Shown here one piece after another: positions 35,541 through 45,602 of a stretch of 64,000 bases of DNA; within the stretch, counting starts at the first letter, position 1; the number at the start of each line of letters is the position of its first letter. The position numbers were made by a program, and so were the translations under genes. This DNA comes from Bacillota bacterium (lineage in GTDB: Bacteria; Bacillota_I; Bacilli_A; Erysipelotrichales; Erysipelotrichaceae): NCBI GenBank assembly GCA_023388995.1, contig JAEWFD010000020.1:1-64000 (forward strand). Direction: 5' to 3'. Below the pieces are notes generated by a model. That model ran no database searches, had not been told where the DNA came from, and saw nothing but the letters and a program-made list of their open reading frames with translations.

Positions 35541-36734
35541 TCAAGCAGTTATATGAGATGATTTTAATACTTGATATCTAGCATACAAGAGGCTAATCAA
35601 GGAAGCACAAACCAAGATAATTGCAAGATAGAAGAAAACTGTACGAGGGCTAGAAATATTGGCGATAACTCCAATAAACATTGCTGTATAAGGGGAGATG
35701 AATGCGCCTAGGTTTACTGCTATCAAAATTAAAGAAGTAGCAAAGCCGGCGCTTTTTGTCTTTCCCGAATTGATATAATGGAGGATATACGGTACCAGTG
35801 TACGAAAGGAAAAACCTGCTAAAAAAGCGCCTGAAAGAGCAATTGAAAGATGGTTGGCAACACCAATAATAAACATAGCAGTGCCGAACAAGCCTAGACA
35901 AATTCCAAATAGGAGGTTTTTCGTCCATCTAACAAAGCGATGAAACACCATGCCAGCAATCATAGCTCCAAAGCCAATTGTTGCAGCGAATAATGCACCA
36001 TCCGAAGCTGTTCCATAGCGTAAAAAGATTATCAATGAAGTAATTTTAATACCTATCATCATATACATGGCAGATAAGAACAATGTTATTGTAAATAAAC
36101 CAATTACTTGAATAGTTTCTTTGCTTGTGAAGCGAACCAATTGCGAAGAATCTTGTGATGCATTTTTGGCATGGAGTGCATGTACAGACACGGATGGCAC
36201 AAATAAGCCATATAAAAGCAAACAGAAAAATGCAAGCAAGTAGACTAGAAATACAGCTTTCCAATGAATTAGGATTAATTGACCTGCAAGTAATGTTGAT
36301 AACATACCACCCAATCCTTCGCAGGCACTTTGCAAGCCAAATACTTTTACACGCTGTTCACCATCGTAGAAAAAAGTATTCATCTGTACAAGTAAACTTT
36401 GAAATAATCCGATTCCCAAGCCCAGCAGTGCCCTGCTGATGAAAACAAATTGGAATCTGTGCAGGAATATGGGGGCAATACCACTGCAAGTAACCAGTGC
36501 TAACCCAAGCAAGATGGTTGGTTTATATCCAATTGCTTTGGCTACTTTCTGGCTAAGCAAGACACCGACCACAATAAATAATGAAGCAATCGTGGAAACA
36601 TTTTCAATGAAAGGCAAAGGAATCAATGGAAATTCTTGCTTCATCGCAGGGATGCAAATATTGATAACACCCCACGTTGTAACAATAACCGATCCTGACA
36701 GCAGTGCAACTAGTTGTCTTTTTTTATATTTCAT
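35541..36734 (-). CDS. MFS transporter
   Basis: Major facilitator with about twelve membrane helices in 397 residues. A conserved loop after helix 2 (SQKVAKAIGYKPTILLG) and RALLGLGIGLFQS in helix 4 are typical of the drug-efflux type. The start is ATG 36734 with GGAG seven bases upstream; an upstream ATG at 36773 lies within the promoter and is unlikely. It is transcribed from MerR-type promoter B, so it may export the compound sensed by the MerR protein; this is inference. Confidence 0.88.
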   Translation of the reverse strand: MKYKKRQLVALLSGSVIVTTWGVINICIPAMKQEFPLIPLPFIENVSTIASLFIVVGVLLSQKVAKAIGYKPTILLGLALVTCSGIAPIFLHRFQFVFISRALLGLGIGLFQSLLVQMNTFFYDGEQRVKVFGLQSACEGLGGMLSTLLAGQLILIHWKAVFLVYLLAFFCLLLYGLFVPSVSVHALHAKNASQDSSQLVRFTSKETIQVIGLFTITLFLSAMYMMIGIKITSLIIFLRYGTASDGALFAATIGFGAMIAGMVFHRFVRWTKNLLFGICLGLFGTAMFIIGVANHLSIALSGAFLAGFSFRTLVPYILHYINSGKTKSAGFATSLILIAVNLGAFISPYTAMFIGVIANISSPRTVFFYLAIILVCASLISLLYARYQVLKSSHITA

Positions 36735-36763
36735 ATGGACTCTCCATCTAAAGTATTTGGAAA

Positions 36764-36795
36764 AGTATACCAACTAGAGTTTACTCCATGTCAAG
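36764..36795 (-). promoter_or_regulatory. MerR-type promoter B (MFS gene)
   Basis: On the minus strand -35 TTGACA (36794-36789) and -10 TATACT (36769-36764) are 19 bp apart. The spacer contains a perfect GAGT-AA-ACTC dyad. The arrangement matches promoters A and C base for base at the conserved positions. Confidence 0.8.
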
Positions 36796-36820
36796 AAGCA
36801 ATACAAAAAAACGTTGAATA

Positions 36821-36923
36821 TAACAAGATAAGTTGCAATTTTAGTTTGTTTTTCATTCAGTAAGAGAACACTGAGCGGCACTGAAATGAATAAAAACTGT
36901 GGCTGCTGTTCCTTATCTTGTAA
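36821..36923. repeat. possible short terminal-inverted-repeat element
   Basis: CAAGATAAG (36824-36832) and its exact reverse complement CTTATCTTG (36912-36920) enclose about 80 bases and are flanked on both sides by TAA, which could be a target duplication. An inner imperfect repeat (GTTTTTCATTCAGT against ACTGAAATGAATAAAAAC) extends the fold. No transposase is present. It may instead be a structured RNA or a double operator between the divergent MFS and ftsE promoters. Confidence 0.35.
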
Positions 36924-36953
36924 CGATTTAGGGGGTACGGAAATAAATTTCTA

Positions 36954-36962
36954 TGGTATAAT
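36954..36962 (+). promoter_or_regulatory. extended -10 promoter of ftsE
   Basis: TGG plus TATAAT (36957-36962), 24 bases before the TTG start. No convincing -35. Confidence 0.55.
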
Positions 36963-36986
36963 ATTCAACAGATTGGAGGGATAAAC

Positions 36987-37676
36987 TTGATCAAACTCGA
37001 GAATGTCTCAAAGGTGTATAAGACAGGAACACATGCATTAAATGACGTTAGTCTCTTTATTAATAAAGAAGAATTTGTGTATATTATAGGATCAACCGGA
37101 AGTGGTAAATCCACTCTGATAAAAATATTAAGTTGTGAAGAGGCGGCGTCCAGAGGGAAAGTTTTAGTGGCGAATACCGACTTGGTAAAAATCCGTTCTG
37201 GTAAGATCCCTTATTTTCGGCGCAGTGTAGGCGTGGTATACCAAGACTTCCGCCTGCTGCCTAAAAAGACGGTATTTGAAAATATCGCTTTTGCCCTGGA
37301 AGTCTTAGGAGAAAATACACTGACAATTCGTTCACGTGTTCGGGAAGTATTGCGTTTGGTTGACTTGGAAGAAAAAGCAAAGAGTTTTCCGGACGAGTTA
37401 TCCGGAGGCCAGCAGCAGAGGGTGGCTATTGCAAGAGCCATTGCCAATAAACCGCAGGTATTAATTGCTGACGAGCCGACAGGTAACCTGGATCCTGATA
37501 AATCAGAAGAGATTATTCGCTTGCTGGAAAGAATCAATCATGAAGAGCAAACAACGATCTTAATGGTTACTCACGATAAGGCGTTGGTAGAGAAATATAA
37601 GAAACGTACCATCTTGCTAGATAATGGGTATGTTGTTGCGGATTTGATGGAAGGAGGATATTTGTCACGTGATTAA
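36987..37676 (+). CDS. ftsE: cell-division ATP-binding protein FtsE
   Basis: Cytoplasmic ATPase of the FtsEX complex, which transmits a conformational signal to a murein hydrolase outside the cell. The 229 residues include Walker A GSTGSGKST (about residues 35-43), signature LSGGQQQR and Walker B VLIADEPTG. The start is TTG 36987 with GGAGGG six bases upstream. Its last bases overlap ftsX, and a hydrolase gene follows, forming a complete functional module. Confidence 0.95.
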   Translation: MIKLENVSKVYKTGTHALNDVSLFINKEEFVYIIGSTGSGKSTLIKILSCEEAASRGKVLVANTDLVKIRSGKIPYFRRSVGVVYQDFRLLPKKTVFENIAFALEVLGENTLTIRSRVREVLRLVDLEEKAKSFPDELSGGQQQRVAIARAIANKPQVLIADEPTGNLDPDKSEEIIRLLERINHEEQTTILMVTHDKALVEKYKKRTILLDNGYVVADLMEGGYLSRD

Positions 37677-38613
37677 ACTATTACGGGGAGTTCCTCGCCA
37701 TTTCAAAGAGGCATATCATGGGTTAAGCCGCAATGCGGTTATGACGCTTTCCAGTGCAACAGCGGTTACAGTTACATTGCTGTTGATTGGTGTTTTCTTC
37801 ATCTTAGCGATGAACTTGGACTCTTTTACCAAAAGCGTCGAAAATGATGTGCGTATTCATGTCAAGATTTGCAATGAAACTGTAGATGAAGTAGCAGATC
37901 AGGTATGTATTGCCGTTGCGGATGATGATATTCCTGAATTGCAGAAGAAAGTCGCTGCCGTCGCCGGCGTGAAGCAAGTGGTTTATTCCAGCAAAGATAA
38001 TGAACTGGATGAACTGATTAAAGCATACGGAAGTGACGGGGGATTGTTTGGTGACTATCGCGGTGAAGGAAATCCTTTGAAACGTGCATTCATCGTTGAT
38101 GTCCAAAGCGGTGATATGATTGATGAAGTGACTGTAAACATTGGGGCGATCAAAGGTATTTATTCTGCTCGCTATGGCGGAACGAATGTATTGAAAATGA
38201 TGGATGCATTCGGTTCCATCCGAAGCGGCGGATTGATCTTTGTACTCGTTTTGACTTCACTGGCTATCTTTCTGATTTCCAATACCATTAAAATTGCAAT
38301 CTTCTCACGGCAAAGAGAAATTTCGATTATGCGTCTTGTGGGTGCCAGCAATGGCTTCATTCGTACGCCATATCTGATTGAAGGAATTGTCATTGGTTTG
38401 CTAGGTGCTGTCATCCCGATCGTTATTTGTGCATTCGGATATCCGTATCTGTATGCAAGCTTAAATGGAGTGTTCTTTACGGAAATGTTCCCGCTGATTC
38501 TGCCATATCCATTTTTGTATCAGATTATTGCGATACTGATTGCTGCCAGCGTAGCAGTAGGCTTAATTGGCAGTTACATATCGGTTTCCCGCTTCTTATG
38601 GTGGAAGCGATGA
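37669..38613 (+). CDS. ftsX: cell-division membrane protein FtsX
   Basis: Four-helix membrane partner of FtsE, 314 residues. The first helix is at about residues 27-50 (VTVTLLLIGVFFILAM), followed by an extracellular loop of about 130 residues that should contact the hydrolase, then three helices. The start is GTG 37669 with AAGGAGG eleven bases upstream, inside the end of ftsE. The stop overlaps the hydrolase ATG. Motif LVGASNGFIRTPYLIEG near the second helix is characteristic. Confidence 0.94.
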   Translation: MIKLLRGVPRHFKEAYHGLSRNAVMTLSSATAVTVTLLLIGVFFILAMNLDSFTKSVENDVRIHVKICNETVDEVADQVCIAVADDDIPELQKKVAAVAGVKQVVYSSKDNELDELIKAYGSDGGLFGDYRGEGNPLKRAFIVDVQSGDMIDEVTVNIGAIKGIYSARYGGTNVLKMMDAFGSIRSGGLIFVLVLTSLAIFLISNTIKIAIFSRQREISIMRLVGASNGFIRTPYLIEGIVIGLLGAVIPIVICAFGYPYLYASLNGVFFTEMFPLILPYPFLYQIIAILIAASVAVGLIGSYISVSRFLWWKR

Positions 38614-40079
38614 AACAGAAAGTATGGAAGCAAGTAGTATGTCTTGTCATATTGCTTGTTTATGGATTGACACCTTTAGAAGTTAGTACGACTTCCTCAA
38701 CAAATGATTTCGCCCAAAGAGAAGATTATTATATTGAGTTTTGCATGGCTTCCGATTTAAGTGAGGCGGATGAGCGGACTTGCGACAGCTTTTACGAATA
38801 TCTGAAGCAAAAAAATAAACAGATGGAAGCAGAATTGGCCAATATTGAGAAAGAATTGAAAAATATTGCGGCCGATATTAAGAAAACACAGAATACCATC
38901 AACTCCTTGTCGAATAAGATAAAAAATCTGCAATCGCAAATTGATATTACCCAGCGTAATATCAGTGCATTGGAAAAGAGCATCCAATTGCTGGAAGAAC
39001 AGATTGCATTACGTGAAGCAGATATTGAAAAGCGTCATAATACGATCAAATCGCGAATGGAAAGTGTGCAATCACTGATGGCAACCAATGCCTTTGCAGA
39101 TTTTATCATGGGAGCCAAGGACTTTGTGGACTTCATTCGCCGGGTAGAAGGCGTAAATGATATTACAGAATATGATAAACAGCAAATTCGGGACTTGGAA
39201 GAGCAGAAGAAGCTGCTGCAACAAGATAAAGACGAATTAAATGAACAGAAAAAGAGTTTGGAAGATAAAAAAGCACAGCTTCAAGAAGCCAAACGCATCA
39301 ATGAAGCAACAAAAGCAAAGCAAAATGAACTATTGAAATATTATCATACCAGAGAAGCACAAGCGGAAGCAGCACAGCAGAAAGCAGCACAAAACCTGAA
39401 GGAAGTACAACGGGCATTGTCTGACTTGTCAAGCTTGAAGAATCTGAAACCTTCTGCTGGCTGGACGATGCCGCTCAAGCGGTTTAATATATCGGCTGGT
39501 ACATGGTATTATCCGGCAAGCTTCTGTGCCTATGGAGCTAATCGCTGCGTGCACTTGGGAACGGACTTTGCGGCTGCGGTGGGAACACCAATTTATGCGC
39601 CGGCCAACGCAGTCATTCTCTTTGTCAATGATAATTGCCCGACATATGGCGGTTTAGGAAACTGGTGTGGTACACCGGGTTCTGCAGGAGCAGGCAACCA
39701 TGTCTTGATGGCAATGCAAGTAAGTGGCAAGACTTATGCCGTGAAGATCGGGCATATGCAAAGTGGGGTATCTAAATATTTGAAATGGCCGTCCCCGGAT
39801 GGTAAAGCATTGACCGTAATGGAAGGCCAGCAAATCGGTACGATTGGTTCAAGCGGAAATTCCAGCGGCCCGCATGCTCATATTGAAGTCATGTATTTTG
39901 GAACATCCAGTTTGGAATCTGTCATTACGCATTTTAAGACAAAAGGACAATTTGATTTTGGCCTTGGTTGGGGAAATGATGGATTGAAGACTACGTGCAA
40001 TGCCAAAGGCTATAAATCCCCATGCCGTTATCGGCCGGAAGAAATATTCAATGTTAGTGTAGGGACATCAAGAAGTTAG
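38610..40079 (+). CDS. FtsEX-coupled M23 peptidoglycan hydrolase with coiled coil
   Basis: Secreted or membrane-anchored cell-wall hydrolase of 489 residues. It begins with a hydrophobic signal (VVCLVILLVYGL), then a long coiled coil in two parts (about residues 65-165 and 195-275, rich in Glu, Lys, Gln), then a C-terminal LytM/M23 domain. Zinc ligands are seen in HLGTD and GPHAHIEV, with a further His in KIGHMQS. The coiled coil is what FtsX is expected to grip, as with EnvC in E. coli or PcsB in streptococci; PcsB however has a CHAP domain. The ATG at 38610 overlaps the ftsX stop, so the three proteins are made together. Confidence 0.88.
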   Translation: MKQKVWKQVVCLVILLVYGLTPLEVSTTSSTNDFAQREDYYIEFCMASDLSEADERTCDSFYEYLKQKNKQMEAELANIEKELKNIAADIKKTQNTINSLSNKIKNLQSQIDITQRNISALEKSIQLLEEQIALREADIEKRHNTIKSRMESVQSLMATNAFADFIMGAKDFVDFIRRVEGVNDITEYDKQQIRDLEEQKKLLQQDKDELNEQKKSLEDKKAQLQEAKRINEATKAKQNELLKYYHTREAQAEAAQQKAAQNLKEVQRALSDLSSLKNLKPSAGWTMPLKRFNISAGTWYYPASFCAYGANRCVHLGTDFAAAVGTPIYAPANAVILFVNDNCPTYGGLGNWCGTPGSAGAGNHVLMAMQVSGKTYAVKIGHMQSGVSKYLKWPSPDGKALTVMEGQQIGTIGSSGNSSGPHAHIEVMYFGTSSLESVITHFKTKGQFDFGLGWGNDGLKTTCNAKGYKSPCRYRPEEIFNVSVGTSRS

Positions 40080-40080
40080 T

Positions 40081-40105
40081 AAAAGGTCTGAGAAGACCTT
40101 TTTCT
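40081..40105 (+). terminator. terminator of the ftsEX operon
   Basis: AGGTCT (40084-40089), loop GAGA, AGACCT (40094-40099) flanked by A and T runs. Confidence 0.9.
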
Positions 40106-40130
40106 CTTTTTGAATTGGCATAAAATTTTG

Positions 40131-40162
40131 CTTGACTTAGAGTGTACTCCACATAGTAAACT
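40131..40162 (+). promoter_or_regulatory. MerR-type promoter C (merR gene)
   Basis: -35 TTGACT (40132-40137) and -10 TAAACT (40157-40162) are 19 bp apart. The spacer has the perfect dyad GAGT-GT-ACTC. Being in front of a merR gene, it suggests autoregulation. Confidence 0.75.
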
Positions 40163-40212
40163 AAAGGCAGCGAATAAGACATAGCTTATAAAAATAGGTA
40201 AAGGGGATTTTT

Positions 40213-40584
40213 ATGCAAATTAAGGAAGTAAGCAATATGACAGGACTATCGCAAGATACCTTGCGATACTATGAAAAAGAGGGGTTATTGGCCCCGGTTG
40301 GAAAAAATGCAAGTGGGATTCGGGAATATACGGAAGAAGATTTGCGGCGAATCAACTTTGTTAAGTGCATGCGAGCAGCAGATGTAGGAGTAGAAGTGCT
40401 AAAAGAATTTATCGGCTTATACTATGAAGGAGAGCACACCAAACCAAGGCGGCTGGATATTTTGATGGAGCAGCGCGAGCAGCTGTGCATGAAACTGACA
40501 AAGATGCAGGAGGCCTTGCAGATATTAGACAAAAAAATAGGGGTTTATACAGCGGTGTTTCAGGATAAGAACGATAGTCTATAA
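40213..40584 (+). CDS. MerR-family transcriptional regulator
   Basis: 123-residue activator/repressor that untwists 19-bp promoters. The N-terminal winged helix reads MQIKEVSNMTGLSQDTLRYYE and is followed by GIREYTEEDLRRI; a C-terminal helix from about residue 80 forms the dimer coiled coil. It is in the small subgroup without a separate effector domain. Two cysteines (in VKCMR and EQLCMK) could be redox or electrophile sensors, as in AdhR-type members, but this is inference. It probably governs its own promoter, the HAD gene and the MFS gene. Confidence 0.9.
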   Translation: MQIKEVSNMTGLSQDTLRYYEKEGLLAPVGKNASGIREYTEEDLRRINFVKCMRAADVGVEVLKEFIGLYYEGEHTKPRRLDILMEQREQLCMKLTKMQEALQILDKKIGVYTAVFQDKNDSL

Positions 40585-40608
40585 TTTTATTAGTATCATT
40601 GATTCATG

Positions 40609-40633
40609 CATCTGTCTAAGACAGATGTTTTTT
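40609..40633 (+). terminator. terminator after merR
   Basis: CATCTGTC (40609-40616), loop TAA, GACAGATG (40620-40627), then six Ts. Confidence 0.88.
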
Positions 40634-40860
40634 ATTGTATATTCACTTGGAACAGATGGTGTCTTATTTTCTGAATAGTGGTCAAAAGATTGTAAAAAGT
40701 GAAACAAAGTTACCATCACAGATCAAGAAGAAGTATTTCAAGTCAAGTTATTGTATAGTAAGCAGGACAAAGTATTACATGCATGTACACTGCAAGTCAA
40801 ATGAGCAGCTATACAGAAAGCCTGCCCTTATGGGGGTGATAAATAGTATGGTAAGTCTGA

Positions 40861-42273
<1,413 letters not shown>

Positions 42274-42302
42274 TATTCTAGTTTAAGAAAGGAAAGAATA
42301 CT

Positions 42303-43592
42303 ATGTTCAACAAATTATTCCAAAAGCTTGAGCAAGCGGGAACCAAGATGACTTCCATGAGTTTTATTTTAGTCATCAAAGATGCTTTTATAGATATCAT
42401 GCCACTTATCATTGCAGGCTCATTTGCTACATTAGTCAATAATGTCATCTGCAGCCCAACCAATGGATTGGCTCAATTTGCAGGATTTGCCTTCTTAACT
42501 GAATTTTCTTCAATATTTTCTGCAATTAATTATGCTACGATGAATTTTCTGGCAATCTTTCTGGTATATCGTGTTGGCTATCAGACAAGTTTTATGAAGT
42601 ATATTGAACCAGTCAAGGGCGGATTAATTGCAATAGCCAGTTATATTATTGTAATTCCTACAGTATTTAAAACAACGGTCAGCGGTGAAGCAGCATCGTT
42701 TGCAAACTTGCTGGCAGTGAAATATACCAATTCCCAAGGGATGTTTCTGGCACTTATTATCGGCTACTTCAGTATTGTCATTTTAAGCCAGCTAAGTAAA
42801 ATTGAAGCATTAAAAATAAAAATGCCTGACAGTGTGCCAAGCGGAGTCGCAAATTCATTTACATTTATTATTCCGGCAACTATTTTGTTTGTGCTGCTGG
42901 GGGTCGTTAACTTCTTATTTATCAAATTCATTGGAAACAATGTAGCTGACTGGCTGTATCTTGTTCTACAGCAACCAATGGAAGTGGTGATGCAGCATCC
43001 TATGGGTGTTGTTGTGCTGGCACTGTTATGTTCGTTGTTCTGGATGATTGGATTGCATGGTTCCCAGCTGATTGGTGTAGTACGTAACTCAATCGGTTTG
43101 GCGGCGATTGCAGCCAACTTGACAGCGCACGAAGCAGGACTTGCCATGCCAAATATTTTTACTTACACGTTTTGGAATACTTATGTAACCATTGGCGGCA
43201 GCGGCAATACACTAGGACTTCTGATTGCTATCTTTTTGGTAAGCAAACGGGAAGATTTTAAAACAATTGCAAAATTGTCGTTGATTCCCGGCTTGTTTGG
43301 CATCAATGAACCGCTCATTTTCGGGCTGCCGATTGTATTGAACCCGTTGCTGGCAATTCCTTTTATTCTTGCACCTGTCGTTGGCGCAATCCTTGGATAC
43401 ATCGCAACAGCGGTAGGGTTTGCGGCAGCAGCATATATTACCGTTCCTTTTACAGTACCACCATTTATCAATGGCTTTATCACGACGGGAAGTATTGGTA
43501 CTGTGATTACGCAAGTGGTGATTGTAGTGCTTTCCACTTTGATTTACATACCGTTTGTCCGAATTTCAAACAAGCAAACTGCCGAACATTAA
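42303..43592 (+). CDS. PTS lactose/cellobiose-type EIIC permease (first)
   Basis: Membrane component of 429 residues that moves a beta-glucoside or related disaccharide while EIIB phosphorylates it. About ten hydrophobic segments are visible, with family features MPLIIAGSFATLVNNV near the N-terminus, FWMIGLHGSQL, and the PGLFGINEPLIFGLPIVLN stretch (about residues 322-340) that lines the sugar site. It has no EIIB or EIIA domain, so it needs separate partners from this region. Its stop abuts that of the convergent rpiR gene with no spacing and no terminator hairpin. Confidence 0.93.
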   Translation: MFNKLFQKLEQAGTKMTSMSFILVIKDAFIDIMPLIIAGSFATLVNNVICSPTNGLAQFAGFAFLTEFSSIFSAINYATMNFLAIFLVYRVGYQTSFMKYIEPVKGGLIAIASYIIVIPTVFKTTVSGEAASFANLLAVKYTNSQGMFLALIIGYFSIVILSQLSKIEALKIKMPDSVPSGVANSFTFIIPATILFVLLGVVNFLFIKFIGNNVADWLYLVLQQPMEVVMQHPMGVVVLALLCSLFWMIGLHGSQLIGVVRNSIGLAAIAANLTAHEAGLAMPNIFTYTFWNTYVTIGGSGNTLGLLIAIFLVSKREDFKTIAKLSLIPGLFGINEPLIFGLPIVLNPLLAIPFILAPVVGAILGYIATAVGFAAAAYITVPFTVPPFINGFITTGSIGTVITQVVIVVLSTLIYIPFVRISNKQTAEH

Positions 43593-44438
43593 TTAAAGGT
43601 TGCGAATCTGGTGATACTTGTCAATTGTCTGCAAATTTTCTGCGAAATCATGCTTGAAAAGAAAAGCATAGATACAATCCAGAACATATAAGATAGCTGT
43701 TCTGGATGCAAAAGAGCCCATCTTGGCATGAGTTTCACTGTTAGCTACAATAATGGACATGGTAGCATAAGGAATCATCGGATTTTGAGGTGCAGAAGTA
43801 ATTAAAATAGATTGCATCCCATTATGCGCAAGGGTTTTAATGGTTCGCAAGACACTGGTTGATCGTCCATATTGCGAGATCACCAGTGTCACCGTGTTTT
43901 TGTTTGTCAGCCGCTGTACCTTCGACAATTGAAATCCTTCCATAGCTTCAAGATTGGAGTTCTTGCCAATGCGAAGTAATTTGTAATGGAAATCACTGCC
44001 GAGAATCATCGACTCGCCTGTTCCGACAATCATGATATTGCTTGCTTGCAGCAGCATTTGCGCCGCATTCCAAAGACGTATATAGTCAATATTGTTAAAT
44101 GTATCAGTCAGTGATTGATAATGGAGGTTCAGAAATTGCTTCATGATTTGATCGTTTGGTGTTTCTTGGGAAATAGGCAGATCAACTTCGATGCGATAAT
44201 TATCAATTGAAAAAGAATTATATTCCTGTGCCAATTTGATTTTCAGGTCAGAAAAGCCATCTAAATGAATTTTCCGGCAAATGCGATGAATGGTGGCAGA
44301 ACTGGAATTTGTCATCAAACCCAATTCTTTGATAGTAGATTGGAGAACCAATTGGGGATTGCTCAACATATATTGAATCACCAACTTTTCGGTTGCGGTA
44401 AATTTATTGGATTGTTTTAGCAAATCGCTGATTAGCAT
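43593..44438 (-). CDS. RpiR-family transcriptional regulator (first)
   Basis: Sugar-phosphate-responsive repressor or activator of 281 residues. The N-terminal HTH_6 domain occupies about residues 1-77 (KELGLMTNSSSATIHRICRKI), and a SIS domain spans about residues 125-260 (IMIVGTGESMILGSD), which binds a phosphosugar. It is divergent from the Cof-type HAD gene and convergent with the EIIC gene, so it likely controls the surrounding beta-glucoside genes. It is distantly similar along its whole length to the second RpiR protein at 51063 (shared NLHYQ, DTYN/DTFN and GSFASRTA). Confidence 0.9.
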   Translation of the reverse strand: MLISDLLKQSNKFTATEKLVIQYMLSNPQLVLQSTIKELGLMTNSSSATIHRICRKIHLDGFSDLKIKLAQEYNSFSIDNYRIEVDLPISQETPNDQIMKQFLNLHYQSLTDTFNNIDYIRLWNAAQMLLQASNIMIVGTGESMILGSDFHYKLLRIGKNSNLEAMEGFQLSKVQRLTNKNTVTLVISQYGRSTSVLRTIKTLAHNGMQSILITSAPQNPMIPYATMSIIVANSETHAKMGSFASRTAILYVLDCIYAFLFKHDFAENLQTIDKYHQIRNL

Positions 44439-44584
44439 GTTTGATCACCATAGTTAATTATATCGCAAAGTTGGCAGAAATTGAAACCGCGTTGGGCGAA
44501 GTAGCAAAGAATGACAGAAAGATTCAGAAATATAATGGTTTTGGTATGATTTGCGAAACATTATTACAAGTTGTTCTTGTTAAA

Positions 44585-44613
44585 TTGTTTTTGGAATATC
44601 TTTTCTGTATTGT
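44585..44613 (+). promoter_or_regulatory. promoter of the first Cof-type HAD gene
   Basis: -35 TTGTTT (44585-44590), 17-bp spacer, -10 TATTGT (44608-44613). Confidence 0.45.
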
Positions 44614-44640
44614 AATCATGATGAAAGCAGGAGAATCAGT

Positions 44641-45459
44641 ATGAATAATACAATTAAGTTAATTGCACTTGATTTAGACGGAACATTGAACAATGACCAG
44701 AAAGTAATTACTGCATCCACCAAGGAAGCGTTACTTGAGGCTCAGCAAAAAGGAATCTGTTTGGCTTTGATTTCAGGCAGACCTGCAGCTGGTTTATCCA
44801 GAGAGTGCCATGCATTGGAACTAGCTAAATACAATGGGCTTCTTGTTTCTTACAATGGAGCTAAAATTGCAGATGCCAAAAGCAAGACTATACTATATGA
44901 AAAGAAAATTCCTAATAAAATGGCGAGGGATTTGCTAAAGCATCTGCAGCAGTTTCCGGTATCGGTAATGGTCACTGATGATGTTTCCTTGTATGCAGAA
45001 GATGAAAATGGATATAAAGTGAAAAGTGAGGCAGCGAATAATCAATTATTGGTTCAAGAGGTACCTGATCTAGCAAAAGCGATTACCTTCGAACCGGTTA
45101 AGGTATTGATTGCGGCACCAAATGAGGTATTGCTGGCACATCAAAACGCTATTTCCGAGCCTTTCAAAGAGCAACTGTCGTTTGCCATTTCGGCCCCGTT
45201 TTATTTGGAAGTAACCATGAAAGATATATCAAAAGGAAGTGCGATCAATCATATTTGCCAAGTCATGAATATTGAAGCAAATGCAATTATGGCATTTGGC
45301 GATGCCCAAAATGATGTACCGATGCTGAAAGCAGCGGGCTGGGGTGTTGCAATGGGGAATGCCTGTGATGATGTGAAAGCAATCGCTGATGAAGTCACTG
45401 CATCCAACAATGAGGATGGAATAGCTAAGACTCTGCGAAAGCATAAGATTTGTGCATAA
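44641..45459 (+). CDS. Cof-type HAD phosphatase (first)
   Basis: 272-residue member of the HAD IIB (Cof) group. Motif I LALDLDGTLNND holds the nucleophile (about Asp10); motif II is ALISGRPA, the Lys is in DISKGSAI and motif IV reads AFGDAQNDVPML. Such enzymes dephosphorylate sugar phosphates or cofactors. Placement in a PTS region suggests removal of excess phosphosugar, which is inference. The ATG has GGAG upstream. Confidence 0.9.
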   Translation: MNNTIKLIALDLDGTLNNDQKVITASTKEALLEAQQKGICLALISGRPAAGLSRECHALELAKYNGLLVSYNGAKIADAKSKTILYEKKIPNKMARDLLKHLQQFPVSVMVTDDVSLYAEDENGYKVKSEAANNQLLVQEVPDLAKAITFEPVKVLIAAPNEVLLAHQNAISEPFKEQLSFAISAPFYLEVTMKDISKGSAINHICQVMNIEANAIMAFGDAQNDVPMLKAAGWGVAMGNACDDVKAIADEVTASNNEDGIAKTLRKHKICA

Positions 45460-45542
45460 TCTAATTAGCAAGAAAAAAATTTCCGGAAAAACGACACTGA
45501 AAGGCAAAGTGCGAAACTCCCTTTCAGAATCAAGCGAAAGAA

Positions 45543-45579
45543 TTGTATGACATATCGTGTACTGTCATAATGATGACAG
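45543..45579 (+). promoter_or_regulatory. promoter with overlapping dyad for the EIIA-GH4 operon
   Basis: -35 TTGTAT (45543-45548), 17-bp spacer, -10 CATAAT (45566-45571). The palindrome CTGTCATAATGATGACAG (45562-45579) covers the -10, a position suited to repression. Upstream, CTGAAAGG/CCTTTCAG (45499-45529) forms another hairpin. Confidence 0.5.
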
Positions 45580-45602
45580 GTTATAGAAAGGGGTTGCGAG
45601 GA

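Noticed and set aside
35493..35560. Hairpin CTGCT/AGCAG between the HAD and MFS genes as a terminator
   Set aside because: It overlaps the MFS stop, is short, and has no T tract in either direction.
44441..44644. 67-codon frame between rpiR and the Cof-type gene
   Set aside because: Lies across the divergent promoter region, with no ribosome site at its start.
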